Source of the DNA: Gnetum montanum
Lineage: Eukaryota > Streptophyta > Gnetopsida > Gnetales > Gnetaceae
Reading direction: 5' to 3'
Length of the DNA stretch: 64,000 nucleotides
Assembly: GCA_015680685.1 (NCBI GenBank)
Contig: MNCI01022125.1
Coordinates: forward strand, 268,131-332,130
A program made the position numbers and the translations under genes. The stretch's first letter is position 1. Each line of letters opens with the position of its first letter. Shown piece after piece: positions 27,801 to 37,724 of this stretch. The notes under the pieces were generated by a model. That model saw only the letters and a program-made list of their open reading frames with translations, did not search any database and was not told the origin of the DNA.

Positions 27801-30800
27801 GTTTATGTCTCTGAAATTTAACTGCATTTTGCTTTTGGAAACTGGACACTTTTATTACATCAGGAAATCGCAAGGATTTGTTGGGCAGTTACAAAGGTTC
27901 AACATATTTTTGAAGAAAGTTGAAAACATCATTGATGTAATGCCCCAAACAAATTTGAAAGAAAACAATCATCATATTACAATTTATATTATAATTCATT
28001 CAAATGTGAGCCAAAGATGGGCAAAATAAAAAATGTGTTCTTCATCTTCTATGCTTTGTTTGCATAATCTACAAATACACTCTTCTCTCAGTAAATTGAT
28101 CCAACAACTTGTCTCAATAAAGAGATGATGAGAGCCCATTCTTGTTCTAGCAATTTAATTCCTTAAATGAATAGGAATAGCTTAGAATTGATAATTTTGA
28201 GTACTAGATAACAAACCTCCTCTAACAAAATGCAAATAAAAATGCTTTTTCCCTTATATGTTCAACCAAACTTTAGCCAAGACCTTTTTTTATAGTTTTC
28301 AGGAAGAGCCTTTTGTTTAAAGGAAGACCCTCTATTGCATTATTCCATGACTAAAACCATAATTTTCCTTGATGCAACCATCCATTTTCTTGTATAGCAT
28401 TCATTATCTCCTTAGCATAATTGACTTTTGTTGGAAAAATGAAGCCAAATACATTAATTGTTGTATTTCCTTTTAAGTTGCATTTAATGTGAGGATGTGT
28501 TTTATCCCACATGTATTAGGATTGGGGTTTGGTCCTCATGTTTCTTCATAAATAGAAGGCTTGGGGTAGCCTTTAGTGTGTGCTTCAAAGTGAAAGCATT
28601 GTATCAAGGTTTTACCTTGGAGACGTGAGTCTTGTTGGTGTTGATCTGAGGTCTGTTGGAATAACAGATTGTGTGTTTGAAAAGTTGCAAGGACGGCTTG
28701 TGTCCTTAAGATTTGAGAAGAATAGAAGGCAGATCAGCATTGTTGTGGAAGTAGGGTAAAAGGGGCACGAACCACGTAACTCTCTGTGTTCTTGTGCTAT
28801 TTCCTTTTTACTGTTTTCAATCGGCTTTCATTCTATTATCACAGCAAATGTTTGCTAGAGTTTGGAATGTTTTGAGAGTGGTTTATAGTGTTTCTTACAG
28901 TGCAATATTTTGCCTCTAATAATTTATTTAGATCTATAGGGTTTTTAATAATTTCTCTAGAGCATTTGTAGTGTGTTTTCAGATCTGTGTTTTTCATATC
29001 TGTGTTTTCAGATCTAATTGTTTTCAGATCTGATTATAACAACTTCCTCCATGTGACTTCACTTTTGAGTATAAGCAATAAATTGACAAAGGGCTTCAAC
29101 TTCAAAAGGAAGCAAATCTCCTTCTAAAATTAAGACATTATAAAAAGTTTGCATTTTTACTTGAAATTCACATACAAGAAACTGTTTTGAACATGCTCTA
29201 ATTTTTTATAATTATACATGGAAAGAGAAGGTCCCCATGCAACACAGCAACATAATATAGGTTGAACAAGAGTACAAAAAAGTTTTCTTTTGATCTTCCA
29301 TGCCAAAATTTGTTTCGTACTGCAATTATTTCTTAAAGCAAATAGAGCTTGAATGCTACTTGAAACCCTTTGAGTAGTGAGGGTATTCCAACTATAATTA
29401 CTAGCAAATTCAACTCCCAAATATTTATAAGATTCACATATATTAAGTCTTTTTTTCTCCAAGGAAAAAATTGCAATTTCTATTTCTAGTACCATAAATT
29501 AGAATTTTAGTCTTATCAATATTAACTTTCATACCAAAATGGTTACAATAGTCATGAAGAATTTGAAGCATATAATTTAATCCTGTAGCTGATTTTACAA
29601 TCAAGGCAACATCATCTGCAAAGAGACGCATGTTAAAAAATAATCCATTTGCTGAGATAGCATGATTAGAGGCATTTTGCATCCATTCATCTATTTCATT
29701 TATAATATGTCAAAAAGGGTAGGGGACAACAAACAACCTTGTTTAACCCTACCTAAGCTATTGATAATTGTTCCTTCTCCAGTAAGATTATCTTCAATAA
29801 GAATGTTAGCTGTCTCATAGATTCATTTAGCAGTAGATATGAGATCTTGTAAAATGTTAATGCTATCTAATCTCTTTGAAAGTTTATCTCCAGCAACAAA
29901 ATTAGAAGCCTTGGAAAAATCAACAAAATAGATAAAAGTTGTATGGTTGGGCCTTTTTGCATTCTCTACATAATAATGCAAAGTTATCAAATGGTCTAGA
30001 GTAGAATGATTCCTCCTAAAGCCTACTTGTGACTAAGCATGAAGACCTTGGGTTTCTACCCATGAACTAATTTGATTCTCCAAAATAGTATCTAAAAGCT
30101 TAATGAAAACTAAATTGATTGCAATCAATTAATAATTATTAAGATCTATCCTACCTCATTTTTTGAAAAGCTCTACTAGAATACTAGGAGCAATCCAAAA
30201 AAGGTCGAAGCCCTTATTAAGAAGGTTGCATGCTACTTTCCACACCAATGGACCACCCCATTTAAGAAGCTCTGCATATAATCCATTAACATCATCCCCT
30301 TTCCTAAAATATAACTTTTGAATTCTTCCAAAAATATCATCAAGGAATAACTCAAAAAAAATAGAGTTATCTTACACAATAAGGGGAGCCTCTTAATTAA
30401 AAAGGTCATTGAAGAAAGTCTGAATAATAGATAAGGAAAAATCTCAACCATTTTGCTATCTATCTCATAAGAGATTACAAAAGCTTTTTGAATTTGATTA
30501 GAGCTCACTAATCATTCTTTCCTACTTTTCTTTAATAAACTTCCTATTTGTAAATCGAATAAGCTTTCTATAATTCTCCAACACTAAAACATCTTTACAA
30601 ATTGTCAAATAGTCCATATCCAACCAAGGTTTCCTACAAGCATGCCTCTTCTTAATCAACACTTGAGCAACTGTAGACAAAAGAACATTTGTCAAATCTA
30701 GCTCACTGTTATTGTTGACCAACATACTGGCCACTTTTGTGAGATGATGAGTTCTACATTTCTTGTAATGAATACAGCAAATTTAAGCAACAATATTGAA

Positions 30801-32220
30801 TTTTAGGTAATGATGAAGAGATTCTAGGAGTTTTCTTCCACTTGAAAGTTTTTCACTACATCTATATTATGATGAGTAGATAAGAGAAAATCAATGCAAG
30901 AGTTACCTTGGTACCCAAGAAAGGTGAAATGAGAGGAGGAAAGAAATTTGCTAATACCATTAAGGATTAAAAAATCAAAGGAACAACCCTATTCTAAGAA
31001 ATGAATGCCCCTCTAATTTGTAATATAATCAATAAGCAATCTTTCATGAACTAAATAAAGTTATTCATTGAACTTTAATTGAGAATTCCAAACAAGCCTT
31101 TGAATCTGACCTTGTCCAACATGAACATTAAAATCTCCATAAAGAAAAACTTTACCAAGTATGGAGAATTCTACAATATCTTGACCCAAGTACTTAAAAG
31201 GATGCTCTTGTGAAAAAATAGCAAAATTGTAAATAAAAGAATCCCTCATAGCAAAATAACAAAAAACAATATAAAGAACATATAAAATGTCTTGACCTTT
31301 AACCCGCAAATATTGGTTATCATCATCAACTTTGTGCACCTTAATGGAATAATCTTTAGACTTTTTAATTAAACAAGCAATACCAACACACGATCTACCC
31401 CTCACCTTGGAACACTTATTTATAATAGAAATGATATGAAAGCCTAAAATAAATATAACTGGAGAATTTTCTTTTTCCCAAGTTTTAGCAAAAATTAATG
31501 GACCAAAATCACTAAAAGAATGACAAGTAACTTTGTTAGCCAATAAACCTAAACCACATGTAATAGAAGAAGATCCCTATTTTGGGGGATTTGCCCTTTC
31601 TTTGATGAAAGCAACATAGTAAATCCTGACATTGAAACCTCACTTCTTGTACTTCCCCAAATTACTAGAAATGGAATACGTTGTTTTTAACTCAGCCTTG
31701 GCATACAAAACACCAAATCCCAAATGACCAAAAAGCAAATCTGTGATCCACCAAATTGCCAAAAGACCAAATCACCCAATCACAGAATCACCAGAAATGC
31801 TGAATGGCCAAATTGCTCTGAAAGCTCAAATCAGATATGAAATCCACCAAATTGCCCAAATCCAGCCAAAGCCCTCACTTTTAAGCAACTGATTCACAGT
31901 TCTTGAATTTATACTGCGCTTCTGGCGTCACATGAATGTGCCCCATGGAATCGTTAACCATTCATAAATGTACCACGCACGAAACTCTCCAAGCTTCGTG
32001 TTCTGTAATCAAAATGCATGCAGGAAGTAGGAAAAAGATAAATACAAATATTTCGCAAAGTTGAGGAACATCGTGCCTGGACTTGACTGCGAACAGGGAA
32101 CTTCTGAATATCCCGATAATAATCAGCAATAAAATCTACCATTTTGTGAGCGTGTTGTCGGAACTCTTCTGGATCCATAGGCTTCAAGCCGGAGCTCCCT
32201 GGCGCATCCCTGGAATACAT
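3885..32220 (-). CDS. Aromatic L-amino acid decarboxylase / aldehyde synthase (TYDC/AADC family), exons 1-7, 3' end outside window
   Basis: Group II PLP enzyme that decarboxylates an aromatic amino acid (Tyr, Dopa, Phe or Trp), or converts it to the aldehyde; plant members are cytosolic. Exons, 5' to 3': 32,220-32,077; 10,880-10,808; 10,724-10,490; 9,760-9,601; 6,329-6,189; 4,583-4,524; 4,049-3,885. They total 978 bp (326 codons) and every phase agrees across the joins. Visible motifs are [18 protein letters not shown] near the N-terminus, [47 protein letters not shown] and [15 protein letters not shown]; the PLP Schiff-base lysine is residue 312. The start was placed at the Met 14 residues before KPMDPEEF; an in-frame upstream Met at 32,340 would add 40 unlikely residues. 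Intron 1 (10,881-32,076) uses a GC donor. The family is about 500 aa, so roughly the last third, including the catalytic-loop residue that separates decarboxylase from aldehyde synthase, is left of the window. Substrate cannot be told. Confidence 0.93.
4584..6188. other. Decarboxylase intron 5, no recognised feature
   Basis: A GT-AG intron of 1,605 bp. AT-rich, with a (CA)n run at about 4,711-4,723. No coding family or repeat was recognised. Confidence 0.6.
6587..9271. repeat. Long imperfect inverted repeat inside decarboxylase intron 4
   Basis: The left arm (about 6,587-7,040) is the reverse complement of the right arm (about 8,850-9,271). The outer ends are perfect: TGTTGATGTAA at 6,587-6,597 and TTACATCAACA at 9,261-9,271. 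Inner matches include CATTCCTTGTGAAA, ATGGCTAGATTAA, TTATATTTCTA and ATCCAACAGCTTCT. Both arms share a decayed reading (SEWLKK, then a ILN.KS or LLNLKS block). The spacer of about 1.8 kb has no recognised gene, and 8,030-8,310 is full of short repeats related to CACAGTTTGTAG. No clear target duplication flanks it. It could be a long-TIR DNA transposon or two LTR-like copies head to head. Confidence 0.7.
9761..10489. other. Decarboxylase intron 3, no recognised feature
   Basis: A 729-bp intron. The minus-strand donor is GTATAC, chosen because it keeps phase with exon 4 (..HSE/KGGGV). No repeat or gene was recognised. Confidence 0.6.
11340..14306 (+). pseudogene. LINE family 2, endonuclease-reverse transcriptase relic (5' of gypsy insertion)
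   Basis: Plus-strand readings across frames give an AP-endonuclease block (GDFSARIGS near 11,630; [19 protein letters not shown] near 11,840) and a reverse transcriptase ([41 protein letters not shown]) at 12,470-12,960. Later blocks are YMQIM (decayed YADD region near 13,207) and a C-terminal [15 protein letters not shown]. Many stops and shifts are present. The element continues at 25,189 beyond the gypsy insertion. Clade was not determined; the non-poly(A) tail suggests something other than plant L1. Confidence 0.8.
14307..17934 (+). repeat. Gypsy 5' LTR (interrupted by a solo LTR)
   Basis: Begins TTTTACATCCCTTCC (the 3' copy has TGTTACATTCCTTCC) and ends GATGTTACA. It is 3,628 bp including an 835-bp solo LTR and its 5-bp duplication at 16,529-17,368, so about 2.79 kb without it. 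It differs from the 3' LTR by many transitions and small indels, consistent with old age. Confidence 0.9.
16524..17368 (+). mobile_element. Solo LTR of the TGATGA family, perfect TSD CTATG
   Basis: The LTR is 16,529-17,363 (835 bp), TGATGAACCGCAATATTG ... CGCTCATCA, flanked by CTATG at 16,524-16,528 and 17,364-17,368. U3 has GATATCGC-like palindromes, TATA box CTATAAATAAGAGGC near 16,624, and AATAAAG polyadenylation signal near 16,810. R-U5 matches copies at 40.7, 42.6 and 59.8 kb. The gypsy 3' LTR lacks it at the matching site (..GCTATGCACACAAC near 24,693). Confidence 0.93.
17938..17955 (+). other. Primer-binding site of the gypsy element (initiator tRNA-Met type)
   Basis: TGGTATTGAAACTAGTTT begins 3 bp after the 5' LTR and resembles the plant iMet primer site TGGTATCAGAGCCAGGTT; most differences are C-to-T or G-to-A changes. 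Confidence 0.7.
18130..19140 (+). pseudogene. Gypsy gag with two zinc knuckles
   Basis: Capsid-like sequence from [12 protein letters not shown] through [24 protein letters not shown], then [21 protein letters not shown]. Two tandem knuckles, [14 protein letters not shown] and [14 protein letters not shown], lie at 18,936-19,026. Several in-frame stops interrupt it. Confidence 0.85.
19143..19675 (+). pseudogene. Gypsy aspartic protease
   Basis: Active-site motif [11 protein letters not shown] near 19,230-19,265, then [15 protein letters not shown] (usual DVILGMDWL), so the flap region has changed. One stop after GHET splits the frame. D-P-G in place of D-S-G also occurs in other plant chromoviruses. 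Confidence 0.8.
19735..21000 (+). pseudogene. Gypsy reverse transcriptase and RNase H
   Basis: RT reads [37 protein letters not shown] and the catalytic [13 protein letters not shown] (near 20,225-20,260; FIDD in place of YIDD). RNase H begins near [19 protein letters not shown] and includes [10 protein letters not shown] and [21 protein letters not shown]. Stops at about 19,935, 20,455, 20,592, 20,727 and 20,749 disable it. Confidence 0.88.
21001..22450 (+). pseudogene. Gypsy integrase, chromodomain-like tail and polypurine tract
   Basis: The HHCC-type region ends CLICQQVK (near 21,320). The core reads [28 protein letters not shown]. Later blocks are [14 protein letters not shown] and [14 protein letters not shown]. 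The tail has VVPMVKVL and ATWEVETEMRAHL (near 22,330-22,400), as in chromodomain-bearing gypsies. Polypurine tract AAGGAGGAAAGAG (22,438-22,450) abuts the 3' LTR. Confidence 0.85.
22451..25188 (+). repeat. Gypsy 3' LTR
   Basis: 2,738 bp, starting TGTTACATTCC and ending GGGGTGTTACA. It aligns along its length with 14,307-17,934 apart from the solo LTR and a segment of about 30 bp after it. Confidence 0.92.
25189..25273 (+). mobile_element. 3' terminus of the split LINE (family 2)
   Basis: Sequence after the gypsy 3' LTR, GTAATATCTGTCCAATAGAT...GGATGTAATAAAG-type, ends in a CATTTCATTTCAT tail. It matches the inverse complement of 56,752-56,830, so the LINE ends here with a pentamer repeat, not poly(A). 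Confidence 0.8.
25274..27940. other. Intron 1 sequence without a recognised feature
   Basis: AT-rich. Short open frames on both strands have no family signature. No tRNA, LTR or domain was recognised. Confidence 0.5.
27950..31560 (-). pseudogene. Second LINE (family 2-like), endonuclease and reverse transcriptase, decayed
   Basis: Minus strand: endonuclease with [18 protein letters not shown] near 31,140, then RT ending in [20 protein letters not shown] (29,640-29,580), [30 protein letters not shown] and [15 protein letters not shown] (near 29,240). [14 protein letters not shown] zinc-like block is near 28,060. A solo LTR (28,429-29,041) interrupts the 3' part. Stops divide it, and the 3' limit is approximate. 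Confidence 0.82.
28424..29046 (+). mobile_element. Solo LTR (family A), second copy
   Basis: The LTR is 28,429-29,041 (613 bp), TGTTGGAAAAATGAAGCC ... CTGATTATAACA. Flanks are ACTTT (28,424-28,428) and ACTTC (29,042-29,046), a 4/5 target duplication. It is the reverse complement of the LTR at 588-1,242 but lacks that copy's internal tandem duplication. Confidence 0.85.
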
Positions 32221-32603
32221 TTTCCAATATTTATACAATATGAACCGAGCACTGTTTATTCCTGTGATATACAAATTGGAATTCAGAATCCTTACATGAG
32301 GACTATAACCAGCCTGCAGAGACGCGCGATTGCAGTTCACTGAATTCCCCGTTGCCAGGCTCGTTTTATCCAGTAGAATACGACCCTGTTTTCAAGGAGT
32401 TGATCAGCGAGAAGGTCGGAACTTTAAAAATACACGTCATCAACAGTGTATTAATATAGACGGAGAATCTCTGCAAGGAAGCTTTCCCTTTCTATTGTGA
32501 GGAGTCACTATTGGAACTCTCTCCATCCTTAATTGAGAGCTTTTTTCCTTATTTAATTCTATGTCATTTATTTTTGTAACCAATCGGCATGGGTGGACGT
32601 TTG
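32221..32603 (-). promoter_or_regulatory. Proximal upstream region of the decarboxylase, truncated by a LINE
   Basis: Only 383 bp separate the inferred start codon from the target-site duplication of the LINE upstream. Reading the minus strand, there is a CCAAT-type box (GATTGG) near 32,583, a TATA-like TATATTAA near 32,453-32,462 and a TGACGTGT ACGT-core motif near 32,431-32,440. Which of these works is unknown, and the transcription start was not determined. Sequence that lay further upstream before the insertion now resumes at 38,189. Confidence 0.35.
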
Positions 32604-32621
32604 GTGGTACCCCAATTTGGG
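32604..32621 (+). repeat. Target-site duplication, left copy (LINE)
   Basis: GTGGTACCCCAATTTGGG, identical to 38,171-38,188. It marks the 3' end of the minus-strand LINE. Confidence 0.95.
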
Positions 32622-32799
32622 GGGGTGGTGGGGGGGTTGTTAAGGTGAGCTACAAGCTAGAGAAGAAAAATAATAACCAAAACCTTAACAGAGCCCAATG
32701 TTGCAAGATGACCCCCCAGTCACCTGCAACAATACAAAAGCTTATCGCACCCCCTGGGACGACAGCTGAAAAAAGAGACCAATACAACTAATTCAAAAT

Positions 32800-35700
32800 T
32801 TAGAAAAAGGTAATATTATTGATAAAGCCTAGTTCTCGACATTGAAGTTGAACATTACTAACAATAGAGCATTTCATACCGTAGTCAAATTCATTGTCGT
32901 TTGTGTTGTGATACCAAGCATCTAGGCGACATTTCCAAATAAAGAAGATAATCTCGAATAAGAGTATTTTCCAGGGTTTTTGAAGGTGACGCTTAACACA
33001 ATCATCTTGAAAGATACAGTGAGGAAAACCAATAGAATGGTTAGGAAGGAAAACTTGGAGAGATTGACACCATTTCCACATGTGTTGAGAGAATGAGCAA
33101 TCCCAAAAGACATGTTGAAAAGAGTCATCCGCTTTACAAATGGGGCATTTAGGATGATCAATTCCTAAAAAAAGAAGCCTATGTCCAATGGGAAGACCTT
33201 GATGAACCAAGGACCAAAAAAAGAAACGGTGCTTAGGTTGGGCCTTGGAAGTTCAAATCCTACGAAAAATTGTTTTCCATTGGTGGTCCTCAAGATGTAA
33301 ACTCCAACGTCTATTTAGAGTGGAGAATTGAAAAACTTGCGCATGAAACCAAGATTTGGCTTTAGAGATGCGTAAAGAGCGAAGAGGGGAACCGTCAGGC
33401 CAAAACTAATCATCATACCAAGGAGTATTAGTATGCATCTTATGCACAGCAAAGTTGGAAAGAACTTGCTCTATGTATTGGTAAATGACAATATCTTGTC
33501 TTTGAAACCCTCATTTAATTTTCGCATGTGTCCAAGAGAGGGTAGAAGAATCATTTCTAACAGTATATAATTGATCAATATGGTGGAGATTGTGGTCAGC
33601 CAAACGATTGGCCCTATGAGAAAATTCATCATAAAGACAACCTCCATTCTTTTTAAATATAGGGGACCACCAGATCGAGTGAGTCGATAGAGATTACAAG
33701 CTTATCTGGGAAGGTTTCCATTGCAACAAACCTCTAAGTTGGCTCCAACACCGCCAAATTTGCTTGAACTAGAAAGAACCTTTGATCTTTTGAGAGTTTT
33801 TACTAATGATCCAATTGCTCCAATGAGTATTATATCATCTTTGGTGAATACCAAGACAAGAGATATTATGCCTAAAAAGGATCTTCCAAGCTTCATCTCC
33901 TTCAATACATCAAGTCACCCATTTGGAGGCCAAGAGAATACTCTGGTGCTCAATAGAGGCAAGGCCTAAGTCCCCTTGTTCTTTACTTAAAGTGCAAGTG
34001 TCCCAAGCTACTCGATGAAAAGCTTTGTCATCATCCTTATCCCCCCAAAGGAAATTCCTAAGAATGTTGTTAATGCAATGAAAGGAAGATTTGGAAGGAG
34101 CCATAAAGGAAGAGTAATAGACATGAGTGGAGCTCAAAATATGATTAACTACGATAAATCTACTTGCAAGAGATAAGGGTTTAGAAGCCCATTTCAAAGC
34201 TTTATGTTTCACCTTTTCCACCACATTGTTCCATATGGTGAAATTATCAATAGGAGATAGCCACTTGATATCAAAATGATAAGTACAAGGAGGCCTAGGA
34301 GAGAAGCTAGATCGGATGGCTTGCGTTTTGTTCCAATTGATCTTAGCTCCTGAGGCTCTACAGTAGATATCTATGCAGTGCAAGGAAGTGTTAAAATTAT
34401 TATGGTCCTCGATCAAAGTGATAAAAGTATCATCTGCAAACTGGTTGTAAACAAGATCCTGTCCTTGTTGTGGAAGAGAGATACCTCTTAGCCACATAGA
34501 TTCATTATGAGATCCAAGAACAGCTCCCAGAGCATCAACAGCTAGGATGAAAAGATAAGGGGCTAAAGGGCACCCTTGTCGAACTGATTTTTAAAGCTCA
34601 ATGACCTTAGAGAAGGATTCGTTAATGCAAATGACTGAAGAAGCCTCTGACAAAACAAGATCGATATGTCTCTCAAAAACATTACCTAAGTTATGGTATT
34701 TGACTATACTTTTTAAAAACGACCAATCGAGCATGTCATAAGCTTTAGCAAAATCAAGCTTAAGAAGAATGACGTTTTGATTAGTGGAAGAAGCCCAGTG
34801 CAAGCCCTCAATAGCAGTAACAACGTTGTCTAAAATATACCTGCCTTGAACAAAACCGGTTTGCTCCTTGCTTATAAGATGAGGAAGAAAAGATTTAAGT
34901 TTATAAGCTATAGCTTTGGCAATTATTTTATAGATGACATTTAAAAGAGTGATAGGACGCCAATTACTTATACTCATACGACCTCCTGACTTGGGGAGAA
35001 GCTTAATAATACCAGCATTAATCTGCCTACCAAAGGATCCTTCCCTAAGAGCTTCCTTATACACACTATAAACAATGTCTTGAAGAGTAGGCTAGAATTT
35101 CTTAAAAAATTCTGTGGGAAGGCCATCCATACCAGGGGCTTTACCATCATGGAGTTGTTGAAGAGCATTACCAAGATCCTGTTTGGAAAGAAGAGAAGCA
35201 TCACCAAAGATGGAGCGATTAAAAGGTGTAATAGCTCCTAAACAAGTGTTAACAGCAATGGGGTCAATCACCTCTTTTCGAAAAGTTCAAAAGTAGAACT
35301 CAAAGAAGGCCTGTAGAATGTCATCCTTGGAGGTAAAGATATTATCTTCAACTTGAATAGCTGGAATTTTATGGGACGGGTTCCCCCCTTTGAGGAGACG
35401 AAAAAAGCCCTTTGTAGCCTGGTCACCCATGCGAAGCCAAGAGAGACGAGCACGGAGGTGAGCACCTCTAGCTTCATAGTGATCCATTATACGTAGGTTC
35501 TCCTTGGCAAGTTTCAAACAACTAAAGTGAGCCTCAATAGCTTCATCTTTATTAATGGTATTTTGAAGTAAGGAAATTTCTTTATGAAGGTTGGACTTGT
35601 GAGAACTTAGTCGTGAAGCCACCAATTTACCTACATGTTTGGAAAACCGTTGGAGGCGGGTACAAGCATTAGTCCACCAATCAATCCAACCATCTTCACC

Positions 35701-36546
35701 AAGGGGTTTAGAATACAAATTCCATATTTGCATCAATAGAGAGCAAAGGGAGTTACTGTGAAGAAAGGCAGTGTTAAAAATATAAAGATCGTTAAAAGAG
35801 TAGGAGTTCCCAAAGTGGGAAAGAGACCAATGAATAGGATAATGATCTGACAAAACCTGTGTATAATCTGTTTGGACAGGGGCACCATTGGTAAAAGTAA
35901 AATAAATAAGGGGATTAGTAGATAGATAAACCCAATCCAATCGAGAAGAGATGTAGGAAGCACCAAGTCTAGCGTTACTCCAAGTAAACCAGTTAGAGGT
36001 ACTAGAAGATGAATAGTTTTCATTAGCTTCTTGCAACTTTAATTGACATTTCAACGAGAGCCACTCAGAAAGCTCCCTGTTATCTAAACCACCTCTTTGT
36101 CCTCCTAATTTATCCTTCGGATGCTCAGTCATGTTTGCAATAATCCATTTAACTTGGGGTAAATTGTGCCTAAGCCAATTCCACAAGAGCTTTCGATCAG
36201 TTGAGTGACAAAAAGCATAAATGGAGACAATCCTTAAGATCTCATTCGCGTACCGTAATCGAACCCAACTACAATGCCCTAAATTATCACAACCATGATC
36301 AAGAACAGACTCCTGCCATTTATTATGGAGAAAAATTATAGCCCCCCCTTTACCATGTTCATGGTGAGTAGGAACATAAGAACTATTGGGAAAAATGCTC
36401 TGGCAGCAAGTTTGAAGATTGAATCCTTGGATTTTAATTTCTTGAAGACAAACAACGTCAAAGGAATGTCTCTGAATATAATCTCAAACTATATATCGTC
36501 TACGAGGGTCTGAGAGACCCCTAACATTCCATGAACAATACTTCAT
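32800..36546 (-). pseudogene. LINE ORF2: endonuclease, reverse transcriptase, zf-RVT (disabled)
   Basis: Starts MKYCSWNVRGLSDPRRRYIV, then a TGA stop near 36,485. The endonuclease continues (DVVCLQEIKIQGF, GKGGAIIFLHNKW, WIIANMTEHPKDKLGG). RT blocks are INAGIIKLLPKSGG, SNWRPITLLNVIYK, LLKLDFAKAYDMLDW, QGCPLAPYLFIL and the catalytic NQFADDTFI (34,440). The C-terminal zf-RVT is PKCPICKADDSFQHVFWDC (near 33,100-33,150). Further stops occur at about 34,591, 33,910 and between. The usual GGDFNMTE endonuclease motif is shortened to ANMTE, losing the catalytic aspartate. Confidence 0.9.
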
Positions 36547-36659
36547 TGGGTTTGTGTAAAAGAAGGAGGATCTTCCTCAACCACCAATGCCTTAAAAGAA
36601 TTCCTAGATTCAAAATTGTTAACTAAAGGACGCCGAGCACTTGTTCTTTTGTTAATGGA

Positions 36660-37724
36660 CTAGCTAACACCAGTTGATGATCGATGCCCTTTAGGGAAAG
36701 CACTAAAGATAGGGTTATCTCGTGTGACTAAGGCATAAGATTTCCGAGAAACACGCTCCCAGCCACTAGTAGCGTCTTTTGGGGCCCTTTCATGGTTAAG
36801 AGGAGTCTTAGTGGCATCAGTATCCTCGACTCTCATATCTTCTACGTCAGACACCTTAGAATCTGAAGAAGGAGATTTAGTTGAGTGAACCTCGACAGTA
36901 TCCTTGCCTATGTCCTGAGATATGTTTTGGTTTTTTAGTTCTTCACTAACTTGTTCTGCTAAAATTCGCTCAGTTTCAAGCTTAGCTAGTAACTTTGGAC
37001 ATTGAGCTTTACGGTGGTTCGGATCAAGACAGTAGTAACAACGGTTAGGAAGTGTAAGATATGAAATTTTTTGAACAAAAGTTTTTCCTTTCACATTAAC
37101 TTCCAGTGAATCAGGACGTGACTTTTGTATATCTATTTTAACGCACACTCGTCGAGTTGGTCGTGGACGGAAACCTGAAAAAGCTTCCATACCGATGACT
37201 TCCCCAACCTGTGCAGCAAGGATATCAACATGGGGAGAAAAATGAGGAGAGAGTCCTGGAAATTCAATCCAGACCGGCAAAATACTTTTGCTTGCTTTTT
37301 TAGGATCGAAATCCTCTTTCCAAGGTTGAAGAACTAAAAAAGATCCATAAACATCCCAAATTGACTGTTGTTTCACAAATGCTGCTATCGCCTTAGTTTC
37401 AAAAGCGAACAGAAAAAAACCTCTCATAAGATTGGAAGCTAGAGTTATTCTAATATTACGGGGTTCCCAAAATTTTTTAACCCAATCCTGGAACACCAAG
37501 GCAGGAGGAATCCTACCAATGAAGAAGCCAATTGTGTAAAGGTGAGTGAATGTTTGCACGGTTTGATCAAAGATATCTTCAGGAAAATCAAAACGTAATA
37601 TAGAATCATTAGCATCCATGTTGGTGGAGCTATCAGTAGGCGGTGGGTCAATGTTGGAGGATTCCATTAATTTACGTTTTTTTCCTCCAACATCCAAGCA
37701 AGAAGACAAAACAGATTGGGTCAT
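36660..37724 (-). CDS. LINE ORF1 protein (DUF4283 + CCHC), 354 aa
   Basis: Nucleic-acid-binding ORF1 of a plant L1 element, uninterrupted. The DUF4283 domain covers about residues 45-215 (FIGRIPPALVFQDWVKKFW, PVWIEFPGLSPHFS, GMEAFSGFRPRPTRRVCVKI). The zinc knuckle is CYYCLDPNHRKAQC at about 233-246. An acidic, Ser/Thr-rich tail follows. ORF2 begins 113 bp downstream. Not a host gene. Confidence 0.9.
   Translation of the reverse strand: MTQSVLSSCLDVGGKKRKLMESSNIDPPPTDSSTNMDANDSILRFDFPEDIFDQTVQTFTHLYTIGFFIGRIPPALVFQDWVKKFWEPRNIRITLASNLMRGFFLFAFETKAIAAFVKQQSIWDVYGSFLVLQPWKEDFDPKKASKSILPVWIEFPGLSPHFSPHVDILAAQVGEVIGMEAFSGFRPRPTRRVCVKIDIQKSRPDSLEVNVKGKTFVQKISYLTLPNRCYYCLDPNHRKAQCPKLLAKLETERILAEQVSEELKNQNISQDIGKDTVEVHSTKSPSSDSKVSDVEDMRVEDTDATKTPLNHERAPKDATSGWERVSRKSYALVTRDNPIFSAFPKGHRSSTGVS

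Larger units (their letters stand above)
10881..32076 (-). other. Decarboxylase intron 1, 21.2 kb, GC-AG
   Basis: The donor is CAG/GCACGA at 32,076 and the acceptor is TGTCAG before CCT GGT TAT (PGYL). SQVQ joins PGYL exactly, as in known family members, so the GC donor is required. The intron holds a LINE split by a Ty3/gypsy element (11.3-25.3 kb) and a second LINE with a solo LTR (28-31.5 kb). The stretches 10,881-11,330 and 31,560-32,076 show nothing recognisable. Confidence 0.9.
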
